This document shows positions 24,501 through 33,197 of a stretch of DNA of 33,197 bases, in pieces. Within the stretch, counting starts at the first letter, position 1. Each line of letters starts with the position of its first letter. The position numbers were made by a program, and so were the translations under genes. Origin of the DNA: Cellulomonas sp. (GTDB lineage: Bacteria; Actinomycetota; Actinomycetes; Actinomycetales; Cellulomonadaceae). The DNA is taken from the NCBI RefSeq assembly GCF_015234515.1, contig NZ_JADGMY010000015.1:1-33197 (forward strand), read 5' to 3'. The notes below the pieces were generated by a model that saw only the letters and a list, made by a program, of their open reading frames with translations, had not been told where the DNA came from and made no database searches.

Positions 24501-25510
24501 CGTGCTCCCTCCCGTGCGGCACCCGTCGTCGCGTGCCGAGTCGTCGCGTCCTGCGTCGTGGGTCCTGTCGTCTGCTCCGGGGTCGTGGGCCCCGCCGTCG
24601 CGCGACCGGCGGCGTCCTGCTGCGCGTCCCGCCACCGGGCGGCGACCCGGACCGCCGCGACCGACGCCCGGACCTCGTGCACGCGCACGGCCCACGCCCC
24701 CGCGGCGGCCGCCAGGGCCGTCACCGCCGCCGTCGCGTCGTCGCGCGCGGCCGGCGCCGCGGGCGTCCCGTCGGGGCCCGCCATGAGGTGCCCGAGGAAC
24801 CGCTTGCGGCTCGCGCCCACGAGGACCGGGTGGCCGTCGGCGACCAGCTCCGGCAGGTGCGCCAGCAGCGGCCAGTTGCTCTCGCCGGTCTTGGCGAACC
24901 CGAGGCCCGGGTCCAGCACGACCTGCTCGTCGCGCACGCCCGCGTCCCGCAGGACCGCGACCCGCTGCGCGAGCTCGCGGCGCACGTCGGCGACCACGTC
25001 GTCGTACGCGTCGTTCGCGTCCATGACGTCGGCGTGCCCCCGCCAGTGCATCGCGACGTACGCGGCGCCCGTGCGCGCCACGACGGAGGCCATGTCGGGG
25101 TCCGCCATGCCGCCCGACACGTCGTTGACGAGGACGGCACCGCGGTCCACGGCCTGTGCCGCGACGACCGCGCGCGTCGTGTCGACGCTGACGACCGCGC
25201 CGTGCGCGACGAGCTGCTCGACCACCGGCAGCACGCGGGCCAGCTCCTCCTCGACGGGCACGCGCGCCGCCCCCGGCCGGGTCGACTCACCGCCCACGTC
25301 GAGGAGGTCCGCGCCCTCGGCCAGCAGGCTCAGTCCCCGCTCGACGGCGTCCGCGGCGTCGAACCAGCGCCCGCCGTCGGAGAACGAGTCCGGCGTGACG
25401 TTGACGACGCCCATGACGAGCGTGCGCGCCGGTGCGCGCAGCGCGACCGGGAGCGCGGCGAGCCGGGGCCCGTCCCGGCCGGCACCCTGTGCGCTCACCC
25501 GCTCGTCCAC
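24497..25510 (-). CDS. folP: Dihydropteroate synthase
   Basis: Condenses hydroxymethyl-dihydropterin pyrophosphate with p-aminobenzoate; the sulfonamide target. The 337 residues contain MGVVNVTPDSFSDGG (33-47), LLDVGGESTRPGA, VNDVSGG, LDPGLGFAKT and the GASRKRFLG phosphate-site loop. The barrel ends near residue 300. A Thr-rich tail follows (repeats around PTTPEQTTGPTTQDATT) with no family counterpart and is probably disordered. GTG at 25510 lies ten bases after the folE stop; a second GTG four codons in is possible. The stop overlaps the folB-folK start. Confidence 0.95.
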   Translation of the reverse strand: MDERVSAQGAGRDGPRLAALPVALRAPARTLVMGVVNVTPDSFSDGGRWFDAADAVERGLSLLAEGADLLDVGGESTRPGAARVPVEEELARVLPVVEQLVAHGAVVSVDTTRAVVAAQAVDRGAVLVNDVSGGMADPDMASVVARTGAAYVAMHWRGHADVMDANDAYDDVVADVRRELAQRVAVLRDAGVRDEQVVLDPGLGFAKTGESNWPLLAHLPELVADGHPVLVGASRKRFLGHLMAGPDGTPAAPAARDDATAAVTALAAAAGAWAVRVHEVRASVAAVRVAARWRDAQQDAAGRATAGPTTPEQTTGPTTQDATTRHATTGAAREGAR

Positions 25511-25520
25511 GTCGGTCCCG

Positions 25521-26168
25521 TCAGCGCCCCGTGACCAGGCTCATGGCCTCGGCCCGGGTCGCGACGTCGCGCATCTGCCCGCGCACGGCGGACGTCACGG
25601 TCCGCGAGCCGGGCTTGCGCACGCCGCGCATCGACATGCACAGGTGCTCGCACTCCACGACGACCAGCACGCCCCTGGGGTCCAGGACCTCGACGAGCGC
25701 GTCGGCGATCTGCGACGTCAGCCGCTCCTGCACCTGCGGGCGACGCGCGTACACGTCGACCAGCCGCGCGAGCTTGGACAGCCCCGTGATGCGGCCGTCC
25801 GCGCCGGGGATGTAGCCGACGTGCGCGACGCCGTGGAACGGCACGAGGTGGTGCTCGCACGTGGAGTACACCTCGATGTCCCGCACCAGCACCATCTCCT
25901 CGTGCCCGAGGTCGAAGGTCGTCGTGAGCACGTCACGGGCGTCCATCGTCAGCCCGGCGAAGATCTCGCGGTACGCCCGGGCGACGCGCGCCGGCGTCTC
26001 CCGCAGACCCTCGCGGTCGGGGTCCTCACCGACCGCGAGCAGCAGCTCGCGCACCGCACGCGCCGCGCGCTCCTCGTCGTACGGGCCCACGGCACGGCCA
26101 CCGTGACCGCGGGTCGCGGAGATCGCGGAGGGCGCGCCGACACGGTCGGGGCTCGTCGCGTCCGTCAC
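25521..26168 (-). CDS. folE: GTP cyclohydrolase I (type IA)
   Basis: First folate enzyme: GTP to 7,8-dihydroneopterin triphosphate. The 215-residue product has the zinc ligands of the FolE1 family: C104 with H106/H107 in [10 protein letters not shown], and C173/C177 in [30 protein letters not shown] is the characteristic core. About 28 variable residues lead. GTG at 26168 begins one base after the ftsH stop, so the two are probably translated together. Assignment secure. Confidence 0.96.
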   Translation of the reverse strand: MTDATSPDRVGAPSAISATRGHGGRAVGPYDEERAARAVRELLLAVGEDPDREGLRETPARVARAYREIFAGLTMDARDVLTTTFDLGHEEMVLVRDIEVYSTCEHHLVPFHGVAHVGYIPGADGRITGLSKLARLVDVYARRPQVQERLTSQIADALVEVLDPRGVLVVVECEHLCMSMRGVRKPGSRTVTSAVRGQMRDVATRAEAMSLVTGR

Positions 26169-26169
26169 G

Positions 26170-28218
26170 TCAGCGCGGCCCGTCGGTGTCCGGCGTGCCG
26201 CCCGGCGGCAGCTCCACCACGGCGGTCGCCGGGCGCTCCGGGTGGGCGGCGGCGGCCTCGTCCTGCGGGACGACCGGCCGGCCGTCGAGCGCGGCCTGCT
26301 CCTCGGGGGTCATGACGGGCCCGCGGTCGATCGTGCGCTCGTCGCCCGAGACCCAGACCTCGCGCGGCGGCCGCTTGGTGATGGGCTTGAAGATCTGGGC
26401 CAGCTGCTCCTGGTTGAGGGTCTCCTTCTCCAGCAGCTCGAGGACCAGCGCGTCCAGCACGTCGCGGTACTCGACGAGGATGTCGCGGGCCTCGTCGTGC
26501 GCGTGCTCGATCAGGGCCCGCACCTCGACGTCGATCGCACCCGCGATCTCCTCCGAGTAGTCCCGCTGGTGGCCCACGTCGCGGCCGAGGAACATCTCGG
26601 AGGACTCCCCGCCGAGCTTGATCGCACCGAGCCGCGCGCTCATGCCGTACTGCGTGACCATCTTGCGGGCCGTGGACGTGGCCTTCTCGATGTCGTTGCT
26701 CGCACCCGTCGTCGGGTCGTGGAACACGAGCTCCTCGGCGACGCGGCCGCCCATGGCGTACGCGAGCGTGTCGAGCAGCTCGTTGCGCGTCGTGGAGTAC
26801 TTGTCCTCCATCGGCATGACCATGGTGTAGCCCAGCGCCCGCCCGCGCGGCAGGATCGTCACCTTCGTCACCGGGTCGGTGTACCGCAGCGCCGCCGCCA
26901 CCAGGGCGTGCCCGCCCTCGTGGTACGCCGTGATCTTCAGCTCCTTGACGTTCATGACGCGCGTGCGCTTCTGCGGTCCGGCGATGACGCGGTCGATCGC
27001 CTCGTCGAGCGCGTGGTCGTCGATGACCTGCCCGCCGGTGCGCGCCGTGAGCAGCGCCGCCTCGTTGAGCACGTTGGCCAGGTCCGCACCGCTGAACCCG
27101 GGGGTCCGGCGCGCGACGACCGCGAGGTCGACGCCCGGCGCCATCGGCTTGCCCTGCGCGTGCACCGCGAGGATCCGCTCCCGGCCCTTGAGGTCCGGCG
27201 GGTCGACCGCGACCTGGCGGTCGAAGCGGCCCGGGCGCAGCAGCGCGGGGTCGAGGATGTCGGGGCGGTTGGTCGCCGCGATGAGGATGACGTTCGTCTT
27301 GACGTCGAACCCGTCCATCTCGACGAGCATCTGGTTGAGCGTCTGCTCGCGCTCGTCGTGCCCGCCGCCGAGGCCGGCGCCGCGGTGACGGCCGACCGCG
27401 TCGATCTCGTCGACGAAGATGATCGCCGGGCTGTTCTCCTTGGCCTGCTGGAACAGGTCGCGCACCCGGCTGGCACCGACGCCGACGAACATCTCGACGA
27501 AGTCCGAGCCGGAGATCGAGTAGAACGGCACGCCCGCCTCGCCTGCGACGGCCCGCGCCAGGAGCGTCTTGCCCGTCCCGGGAGGGCCGTACAGCAGCAC
27601 GCCCTTGGGGATCTTCGCGCCGACGGCCTGGAACTTGGCCGGCTCGGCGAGGAACTCCTTGATCTCCTGCAGCTCCTCGACCGCCTCGTCCACGCCCGCC
27701 ACGTCCGCGAACGTGACCTTGGGCGACTCCTTGCTCACGAGCTTCGCCTTGGACTTGCCGAAGCTCATGACCTTCGAGCCGCCGCCCTGCATGTTCGACA
27801 TCAGGAACCAGAACAGGCCCAGGATGATGATGAACGGCAGCACCAGCGTCAGCAGGCTCCCCCACCACGTCGGCTGCGGGACCTTCGAGGTGAAGCCCTC
27901 GGGCGGGTCGGCCGCCGTGATCGCGTCGATCACCTGCGGGCCCTGGGGCGTGACGTAGAAGAAGTAGACCTGCTTGCCCAGGTCGCCGTCCTCGTCGGGG
28001 TCGGGGTCGTAGGCCTCGCTCAGCGTGAGGTCGACGCGCTGCGTCCCCTCGGTGACGAGAGCCTGCTCGACCTTGCCCTGCTCGAGCAGCTCGAGGCCGA
28101 CGGACGTGTCGATCTGCTGCACGGTCGGCATCTGGAGCATGCCGAAGGCCGTCAACGTCAGGGCGACAGCGAGGGCGACCCAGATGAAGGGGCCGCGGAA
28201 GAGACGCTTGAAGTTCAT
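26170..28218 (-). CDS. ftsH: ATP-dependent zinc metalloprotease FtsH
   Basis: Membrane-anchored AAA+ protease that degrades membrane and regulatory proteins. The 682 residues show a first helix at about 11-28, an extracytoplasmic domain, and a second helix at about 121-140. The AAA domain has Walker A GPPGTGKT (211-218), Walker B IIFVDEID (266-273) and the second region of homology ending RPGRFDR (328-334). The protease site HEGGH is at 433-437. A charged Pro-rich tail ends the protein. The ATG at 28218 has GGAGGATGAGGGG nearby. A 142-base gap to hpt leaves room for an independent promoter. Order ftsH-folE matches M. tuberculosis. Confidence 0.97.
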   Translation of the reverse strand: MNFKRLFRGPFIWVALAVALTLTAFGMLQMPTVQQIDTSVGLELLEQGKVEQALVTEGTQRVDLTLSEAYDPDPDEDGDLGKQVYFFYVTPQGPQVIDAITAADPPEGFTSKVPQPTWWGSLLTLVLPFIIILGLFWFLMSNMQGGGSKVMSFGKSKAKLVSKESPKVTFADVAGVDEAVEELQEIKEFLAEPAKFQAVGAKIPKGVLLYGPPGTGKTLLARAVAGEAGVPFYSISGSDFVEMFVGVGASRVRDLFQQAKENSPAIIFVDEIDAVGRHRGAGLGGGHDEREQTLNQMLVEMDGFDVKTNVILIAATNRPDILDPALLRPGRFDRQVAVDPPDLKGRERILAVHAQGKPMAPGVDLAVVARRTPGFSGADLANVLNEAALLTARTGGQVIDDHALDEAIDRVIAGPQKRTRVMNVKELKITAYHEGGHALVAAALRYTDPVTKVTILPRGRALGYTMVMPMEDKYSTTRNELLDTLAYAMGGRVAEELVFHDPTTGASNDIEKATSTARKMVTQYGMSARLGAIKLGGESSEMFLGRDVGHQRDYSEEIAGAIDVEVRALIEHAHDEARDILVEYRDVLDALVLELLEKETLNQEQLAQIFKPITKRPPREVWVSGDERTIDRGPVMTPEEQAALDGRPVVPQDEAAAAHPERPATAVVELPPGGTPDTDGPR

Positions 28219-28360
28219 GGGCGATCGGGGCGTGGCCCCTCATCCTCCGCTCGACGGGACACTGCCCCTGAAAGTACACGCTGGACCCGCCGGCACCCGG
28301 CGGTGTTCGCCCAGGGCACAGGGGCCCGACCGAGGTGCCCGCGGACCGGGCGCCCCTGCG

Positions 28361-28915
28361 TCAGGACTGGTAGACGTGCGGCGCGAGCGTCCCGACGAAC
28401 GGCAGGTTGCGGTACCGCTCGGCGTAGTCCAGGCCGTACCCGACGACGAACTCCGTCGGGATGTCGAAGCCGACGTACCGGACCGGCACCTCGACCTTCG
28501 CGGCCTCGGGCTTGCGCAGCATCGTCGCGATCTCGACCGTCGCGGGCCCGCGCGAGCGCAGGTTCGACAGCAGCCACGACAGGGTCAGCCCCGAGTCGAT
28601 GATGTCCTCGACGATCAGGACGTGGCGGCCCGTGAGGTCCGTGTCCAGGTCCTTGAGGATCCGCACGACGCCCGACGACTTGGTGCCCGACCCGTAGGAG
28701 GACACGGCCATCCAGTCCATCGACACGTTGCCGCGCAACCGGCGCGCGAGGTCCGCCATCACCATGACGGCGCCCTTGAGCACGCCCACGAGCAGCAGCG
28801 GCTCACCCGCGTAGTCGGCGTCGATCTGCGCCGCCATCTCGTCGAGGCGCGCGTGGAGCTGCTCCTCGGTCAGCAGGACCCGCTCGAGGTCGTCACCCAT
28901 GTCCGCCGCGTCCAC
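28361..28915 (-). CDS. hpt: Hypoxanthine phosphoribosyltransferase
   Basis: Purine salvage: hypoxanthine (and guanine) plus PRPP to the nucleotide. The 184 residues show [29 protein letters not shown], the PRPP-binding loop [14 protein letters not shown] (with E103/D104 and D107) and the base-site region [19 protein letters not shown] take GTG at 28915 because GGGAG lies six bases upstream; ATG at 28900 has no ribosome site but would give the more usual N-terminus. With the GTG start it overlaps tilS by 23 bases, as in the common actinobacterial tilS-hpt-ftsH order. Confidence 0.95.
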   Translation of the reverse strand: MDAADMGDDLERVLLTEEQLHARLDEMAAQIDADYAGEPLLLVGVLKGAVMVMADLARRLRGNVSMDWMAVSSYGSGTKSSGVVRILKDLDTDLTGRHVLIVEDIIDSGLTLSWLLSNLRSRGPATVEIATMLRKPEAAKVEVPVRYVGFDIPTEFVVGYGLDYAERYRNLPFVGTLAPHVYQS

Positions 28916-30062
28916 CGCTCACTCCCGGTCGTCGTGCTGGTTGGTCGTGCTCGTCGGGCAGCCGGCCCGGGAGTCCCCTGCCGGGTCCGCGTCGCCCGTC
29001 CTCGTCGGCCGCCGCGATCGGCAGGCCGAGGTAGAGCCTGCCACACGCACGTGACGCCACCCGGCCGCCGGGCAGGTGCACGGGACCCTGTCCCCGCCAT
29101 GCGGTGACCAGCGCCTCGACAGCCAGCACCTGCACGCGGGCGAGCGCTCCGGGCGGGCACCCGGCGCGGACCGCGGCGTCGTGCAGGACGCGACGCCGGA
29201 CCGCGGCCGGAGCGTCGGCCAGCGGGCCCACGTCGAGCACCACGTCACCCGCGCGCTCGCCTGCGGGCGCGTCACGGACGGCCGCGGCCAGCACCTCGGC
29301 GGCCGCCGAGTCGACCGCGTCGGTGGCGTCCGCGAGCGCGTCGGCCGTCCGCGCCAGGGCCTGTGCGACGCCCGGGCCGAGGACCTCCTCGAGCACCGGC
29401 AGCACCTCGCTGCGCACGCGGGAGCGCAGCGGCAGGTCGGCCGGCGCGACGGCACCCGCGGGCAGCCCCGTGGCCGCGGGGTCGCGACCGTTGCCCGGGT
29501 CGTGCCACGGCACCAGCCCCTGCGCCGCGCACGCGGCCTCGGTGTCCGCGCGCCGCAGCGCCAGCAGGGGACGGCGCAGGCGCCCGCGCACCGGACGCAT
29601 GCCGGCCAGGGCGCGCTCCCCCGACCCGCGGGCGAGCGCCAGGAGCACCGTCTCGGCCTGGTCGTCGAGCGTGTGGCCCAGGAGCACCGCGTCGGCGTCG
29701 AGCTCGTCGGCGACCGCGTCGAGCGCGGCGTAGCGGGCGGCCCGTGCCGCGGCCTCGGGCCCGCCGGCCGTCCCGACGTCGACCCGGACGACCCGCACGG
29801 GGTCGAGGCCGAGCGCGCGGCAGGTGGCGGCCGCGTCGTGCGCGACGTCGTGCGACGCGTGGTGCAGGCCGTGGTCGACGACCACGGCGCCGGCCCGCCA
29901 CGTGTCACCCGACCGCGCCTCCCAGGCCAGCCCGGCCGCGAGCGCCAGGGAGTCCGCGCCGCCGGAGCAGGCCACCAGCACCGTCGCGTCAGGCCCGAGG
30001 TCGGCGAGCGCGCGGCGCACGGCCACGCGCACGGCCGCGACGGCGGGCGCCGGCCCGGTCAT
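28893..30062 (-). CDS. tilS: tRNA(Ile)-lysidine synthetase
   Basis: Modifies C34 of the CAU-anticodon tRNA-Ile to lysidine, needed to read AUA. The ATP-binding PP-loop SGGADS is at 33-38, followed by [10 protein letters not shown] and the [20 protein letters not shown] motif. The C-terminal part after about 330 is low-complexity, Gly/Arg/Pro-rich, and ends by overlapping hpt; the last 45 or so residues are probably not conserved. Start ATG at 30062, ten bases after the preceding metalloprotease stop. Confidence 0.94.
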   Translation of the reverse strand: MTGPAPAVAAVRVAVRRALADLGPDATVLVACSGGADSLALAAGLAWEARSGDTWRAGAVVVDHGLHHASHDVAHDAAATCRALGLDPVRVVRVDVGTAGGPEAAARAARYAALDAVADELDADAVLLGHTLDDQAETVLLALARGSGERALAGMRPVRGRLRRPLLALRRADTEAACAAQGLVPWHDPGNGRDPAATGLPAGAVAPADLPLRSRVRSEVLPVLEEVLGPGVAQALARTADALADATDAVDSAAAEVLAAAVRDAPAGERAGDVVLDVGPLADAPAAVRRRVLHDAAVRAGCPPGALARVQVLAVEALVTAWRGQGPVHLPGGRVASRACGRLYLGLPIAAADEDGRRGPGRGLPGRLPDEHDQPARRPGVSGGRGGHG

Positions 30063-30072
30063 CCGCGGCGGG

Positions 30073-31161
30073 TCATCCGTGCACGCGGCGGACCCACGCC
30101 TCGGGGTCGCTGATCTCGGCGGCGCTCGGCAGCGTCCCGGGGCCGCTCCACACCGCGTTCAGGCCGTCGAGCCCGACGCGCCCGCGCACCGCCCGGACGA
30201 ACGTCGCGCCGTCGCGGTACTGCGCGAGCTTGAGGTCCATGCCGAGCACCCGGCGCACCAGCCCTTCCATGCCCTTCGCGCGCGCGGCGTCGTCGCGTCG
30301 CCGCTCGAACGCGCGGCGGATCGACCGGACCGTCGGGACGACCGCGGGGCCCACCTCGTCCATCATGACGTCGGCGTGCCCCTCGAGCAGGGCCATGATG
30401 GCGCCCACCTCGTCGAACACCTCGCGCTGCCGCGGGGTCAGCAGCGCCAGCACGCCGCCGTCGCCGTACGTGAGGGCACGCACGACCGCGCCGAGGACGT
30501 CGTCGAGCCGGGGCAGGCCGACGCTCTCGTGCTCGGCGCCGGGGGCGAGGTCCGCGAGGTCGGACAGCAGCTCGGCGGACCGCGCGCGCAGGTGGTCGGC
30601 GAGCCAGGGGGCTGCGGCGAACTGCAGGGCGTGCGTCTGCTCGTGCAGCGCCACCCACAGCCGGAAGTCGTGCCCGTCGACGCCGAGCTGGCGCTGCGTG
30701 GCCAGGACGTTGGGCGCCACCAGCAGGAGCCGTCCGGGCTGCCCGGGCTCCGCCGTGAACGGGTCGTACTGCCCGATGACCTTGCCGGACAGCAGCGCGA
30801 GGACGCCACCGACCTGCGCGGCGGCGGCCAGCCGGGCGGCGTCGGGCACCTCGACGGGGGTGCCGTCGCGGCGGGTCGCCAGCGGCGCGGCCATCTGCGC
30901 GAACATCTCGGCGTTCGCGACGGCCCAGCGCGGCCGGTCGACGACCAGGACGCGGGAGATCGCCGCCGGCTCGCGGCCGTCGGCGGGCGTCAGGCCCGTC
31001 GCGTCGACCACGTGCTGGGCCGCGACGGCGGCCACGGCGCGCAGGTCGGTGACGAGCTCGACGAGGGTGGCGCGGTCGGCGACGGGGCCGGGGGCGGCGA
31101 CGCGGCCGGCCAGGCGCGCGGCGGCGCGCCAGTCGACGGGTCCGCGGGCGGTGGGCTGCAC
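30073..31161 (-). CDS. Zincin-type metalloprotease family (DUF2342), F420-associated annotation
   Basis: A 362-residue protein of the actinobacterial family often annotated as zinc-dependent metalloprotease or coenzyme F420 biosynthesis-associated. The visible site is [11 protein letters not shown], giving HEQTH at 173-177, with a downstream [14 protein letters not shown] that could supply the third ligand. No signal peptide or membrane segment is evident. GTG at 31161 is chosen because upstream in-frame codons give an Arg/Pro-rich run typical of non-coding frame; the ribosome site is weak. It sits between dacB and tilS as in M. tuberculosis (Rv3626c). Substrate unknown; the F420 link is by annotation only. 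Confidence 0.87.
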   Translation of the reverse strand: MQPTARGPVDWRAAARLAGRVAAPGPVADRATLVELVTDLRAVAAVAAQHVVDATGLTPADGREPAAISRVLVVDRPRWAVANAEMFAQMAAPLATRRDGTPVEVPDAARLAAAAQVGGVLALLSGKVIGQYDPFTAEPGQPGRLLLVAPNVLATQRQLGVDGHDFRLWVALHEQTHALQFAAAPWLADHLRARSAELLSDLADLAPGAEHESVGLPRLDDVLGAVVRALTYGDGGVLALLTPRQREVFDEVGAIMALLEGHADVMMDEVGPAVVPTVRSIRRAFERRRDDAARAKGMEGLVRRVLGMDLKLAQYRDGATFVRAVRGRVGLDGLNAVWSGPGTLPSAAEISDPEAWVRRVHG

Positions 31162-31238
31162 CGGCTCACGGTAACCCGCGCGACGCCGCGGCGGAGGGTG
31201 AGGGCGGTGGGGACGGCGCCGGAGCCCTCCCGGGGGTG

Positions 31239-32651
31239 TCAGCGGCAGCCGCAGGCCGCCAGCGCGGCGACGAACCCGTCGATGGCCTGCCGCGGCGCCC
31301 ACTGCCCGCCCTCGGGCGTCTGGTCGGCCATGACGGCGAACACGAGCTGCCGGCGCTGGGCGTCCAGCACGGTGCCCGCGAGCGACGTGACGCGCGGCAG
31401 CGACCCCGTCTTGGCGCGGACCAGCCCTCGGGCGTCGGACCTGGTGTACCGGTCCGACAGGGTCCCCGACAGGCCCGCCACCGGCATGCCGACGGCCACG
31501 TCGCGCAGGGCGGGGTGGGCCGGGTCCGTCGTCAGCCGGACGATGTCGGCGAGCAGGGCGGGCGACAGCGACGAGCCCGCTCCCAGGCCCGAGGCGTCGG
31601 CGAGCCGCGCCCCCGACACGTCGACACCGAGCATGGCGACCTGGCGCAGGACGGCCTGCGTGCCGCCCTCGAAGCTCGGCGGCAGGCCGGCGTCGAGCGC
31701 GACCAGACGCGACACGACCTCGGTGATGGAGTTGTCCGACGTCTCGAGGAAGTAGTGCACGACGTCCACGACCGGCGCGGACTCGACGCGCGCGAGCTCC
31801 GCGCCGTCACCGGCCGACGGCACGCGCGCCGGGTCGCCCTGCACGCTCACGCCCGCCTCGGCCAGGCGCTTCGCGAAGATCTTCGCGGCCTGGATCGACG
31901 GGTCGGTGGACCGCGGCGCGTACTCGCCCTCGCGCAGCCTGCCGACGTCGACCGCGAGCGCCGTGACCGGTGCGACGAACCCCTCGCCCACGTTGGCGGG
32001 GTGCCAGGCGGGGCTGACGGCGGGACCGGTGAACAGGGAGTCGTCGACGACGAGCCGCACGCTGGTCACGCCCTGCAGCGCGAGCGCCGAGGCGGTGCGG
32101 GCGGCGAGGTCCGCCAGACCGGCCCGTCCGTGCGTCGCCCCGGGGTCGCCCGCCCCGGCCGCGAGCATCATGTCGCCGCCGCCGACGAGCGCGATCGCCC
32201 CCTCGTCCACGCGCACGACCCGCGTCGCGAGCGTCGCGTCGGGGTCCAGGGCCGTCAGCGCGGCCACGCCCGTGAGGATCTTCGCGGTGGAGGCGGGCAC
32301 GAGCCCGGCGTCCGGGGAGTGGGCCGCCAGCACCTCGCCGGTCAGCTGGTCCACGACCGTGACGCCGACGCTCGGGCCGAGTCGCGGGTCGACCGCGAGC
32401 GCGTCGACCAGCGCCTGCAGCTGGCCCGCCGCGGGGAGCGGGACCTGCGCGTCCAGGTCGCCCAGCGCGCGCGGCACGGCGGTCGGCGCGACGGCACCGG
32501 GCGCCGTCGGGAAGGGCAGGGGGTCGGCGACCGGCGGCGCGAGCGTGACGATCCCGGGCACGACGTCGTAGGCGTCGGCCGTCGCGTACCCGCCCGCTGC
32601 GAGCACCACGACCAGCGTCCCGACGCCCGCCACCCGTGCCGCTGTGGTCAT
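31239..32651 (-). CDS. dacB: D-alanyl-D-alanine carboxypeptidase / endopeptidase (PBP4 type)
   Basis: Penicillin-binding protein of class C that trims or cuts peptidoglycan peptides outside the membrane. The 470 residues begin with a signal peptide or anchor (about 5-26, [19 protein letters not shown]). A Pro-rich stretch follows, then the three catalytic motifs: STAK (121-124) with the nucleophile serine, SDN (305-307) and KTG (414-416). ATG at 32651 is selected over the open frame reaching 32900, because the upstream residues are non-conserved and would overlap ppa. The start follows a weak GGGTGA site. Divergent from ppa, as in M. tuberculosis Rv3627c/ppa. Confidence 0.93.
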   Translation of the reverse strand: MTTAARVAGVGTLVVVLAAGGYATADAYDVVPGIVTLAPPVADPLPFPTAPGAVAPTAVPRALGDLDAQVPLPAAGQLQALVDALAVDPRLGPSVGVTVVDQLTGEVLAAHSPDAGLVPASTAKILTGVAALTALDPDATLATRVVRVDEGAIALVGGGDMMLAAGAGDPGATHGRAGLADLAARTASALALQGVTSVRLVVDDSLFTGPAVSPAWHPANVGEGFVAPVTALAVDVGRLREGEYAPRSTDPSIQAAKIFAKRLAEAGVSVQGDPARVPSAGDGAELARVESAPVVDVVHYFLETSDNSITEVVSRLVALDAGLPPSFEGGTQAVLRQVAMLGVDVSGARLADASGLGAGSSLSPALLADIVRLTTDPAHPALRDVAVGMPVAGLSGTLSDRYTRSDARGLVRAKTGSLPRVTSLAGTVLDAQRRQLVFAVMADQTPEGGQWAPRQAIDGFVAALAACGCR

Positions 32652-32799
32652 CGTCACCCGTCTCGTCGTCCCGCGGCCGGTACCGCCGCATCGGTGCGTC
32701 AGACTACTGTCCGTCACAGCGGCGCCCGGGGACGACGACGCGCCCACCGGCCGATCGACCCCCACCGCCGACGGGCGGGGACGCGTGGAGGAATGCACA
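32652..32799. other. Divergent promoter region between dacB and ppa
   Basis: A 148-base gap separating two outward-facing genes, so it must hold promoters for both. I could not fix a -35/-10 pair on either strand with confidence. Confidence 0.5.
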
Positions 32800-33197
32800 G
32801 TGGAGTTCGACGTCACGATCGAGATCCCCAAGGGACAGCGCAACAAGTACGAGGTGGACCACGCGACGGGGCGCATCCGCCTCGACCGGATGCTCTTCAC
32901 CTCGACGCGCTACCCGGACGACTACGGGTTCATCGAGGGCACCCTGGGTGAGGACGGCGACCCGCTGGACGCGCTGGTCCTCCTGGAGGAGCCGACGTTC
33001 CCCGGGTGCCTGATCCGCTGCCGCGCGCTCGGCATGTTCCGCATGCGCGACGAGGCCGGCGGTGACGACAAGGTGCTGTGCGTCCCGACGGGCGACCAGC
33101 GCGCGGCGTGGCGCCAGGACATCGACGACGTGTCCGACTTCCACCGCCTGGAGATCCAGCACTTCTTCGAGGTCTACAAGGACCTCGAGCCCGGCAA
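32800..33197 (+). CDS. ppa: Inorganic pyrophosphatase, family I (3' end cut by window)
   Basis: Hydrolyses pyrophosphate to phosphate, pulling biosynthetic reactions forward. GTG at 32800 is preceded by GTGGAGGAAT, a good ribosome site. The first 132 residues are present: [19 protein letters not shown], the YPDDYGFI motif (38-45) and the metal-binding DGDPLD (52-57). The family is usually about 160-175 residues, so roughly 30-40 are missing beyond the window edge. No stop codon is reached. Confidence 0.95.
   Translation, partial: MEFDVTIEIPKGQRNKYEVDHATGRIRLDRMLFTSTRYPDDYGFIEGTLGEDGDPLDALVLLEEPTFPGCLIRCRALGMFRMRDEAGGDDKVLCVPTGDQRAAWRQDIDDVSDFHRLEIQHFFEVYKDLEPG

Noticed and set aside
26165..28279. 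Alternative 704-codon minus-strand frame over ftsH
   Set aside because: Shadow frame; the overlapping frame has Walker A, Walker B and HEGGH in order.
32652..32900. Longer dacB frame reaching 32900
   Set aside because: It would run through the divergent promoter region into ppa, and the signal peptide begins at the internal ATG.

Overview
The window is very G+C-rich, with dense, mostly minus-strand genes in an order known from Actinobacteria. The resident genes (dacB, a DUF2342 metalloprotease, tilS, hpt, ftsH, folE, folP, folB-folK, DUF3180, PH-domain proteins, DUF2520, panC, panD, ... lysS, lsr2) follow the order of the Mycobacterium tuberculosis Rv3627c-Rv3597c block. Two giant modular xylanases and a xylulokinase point to a xylan-degrading member of the Micrococcales, most likely Cellulomonas or a close relative. 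That assignment is inference from gene content and G+C; no marker RNA is present.

Layout. 1-1530: xylulokinase (xylB, plus strand). 1537-1859: gene-free convergent region with eight copies of an 18-bp repeat and a strong bidirectional terminator. 1875-5100, minus strand: lsr2, a 54-residue membrane-protein gene, lysS and nadC. 5251-16127: an accessory block of two paralogous secreted enzymes on the minus strand (1588 and 1872 aa), each with CE4 esterase, CBM22-like, GH10 xylanase and CBM9 modules, and each with its own leader region and terminator hairpin. 16128-32651, minus strand: an almost unbroken chain from dacB down to nadB, with many 4-nt stop/start overlaps. 32800 to the end: divergent ppa, cut by the window edge.

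How the genes work together. The chain combines tRNA modification (tilS), purine salvage (hpt), membrane proteolysis (ftsH), folate synthesis (folE, folP, folB-K), pantothenate synthesis (panC, panD, possibly the DUF2520 protein) and NAD synthesis (nadB, nadC). The two xylanase genes lie between nadB and nadC and so look like an insertion into a conserved housekeeping block. They would deacetylate and cut xylan outside the cell. XylB would phosphorylate the xylulose derived from the released xylose.

The most interesting non-coding signal is a near-palindrome, consensus CGAWASTTTCG, present twice at each xylanase gene: about 115-135 nt upstream of the start codon and again 29-40 nt inside the coding sequence. 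It resembles operators reported at actinobacterial xylanase genes. I found no rRNA, tRNA, CRISPR array, transposase or prophage gene, and I see no clear evidence of a wholly new system. The xylanase pair, its operators and the repeat array are the points most worth following up.
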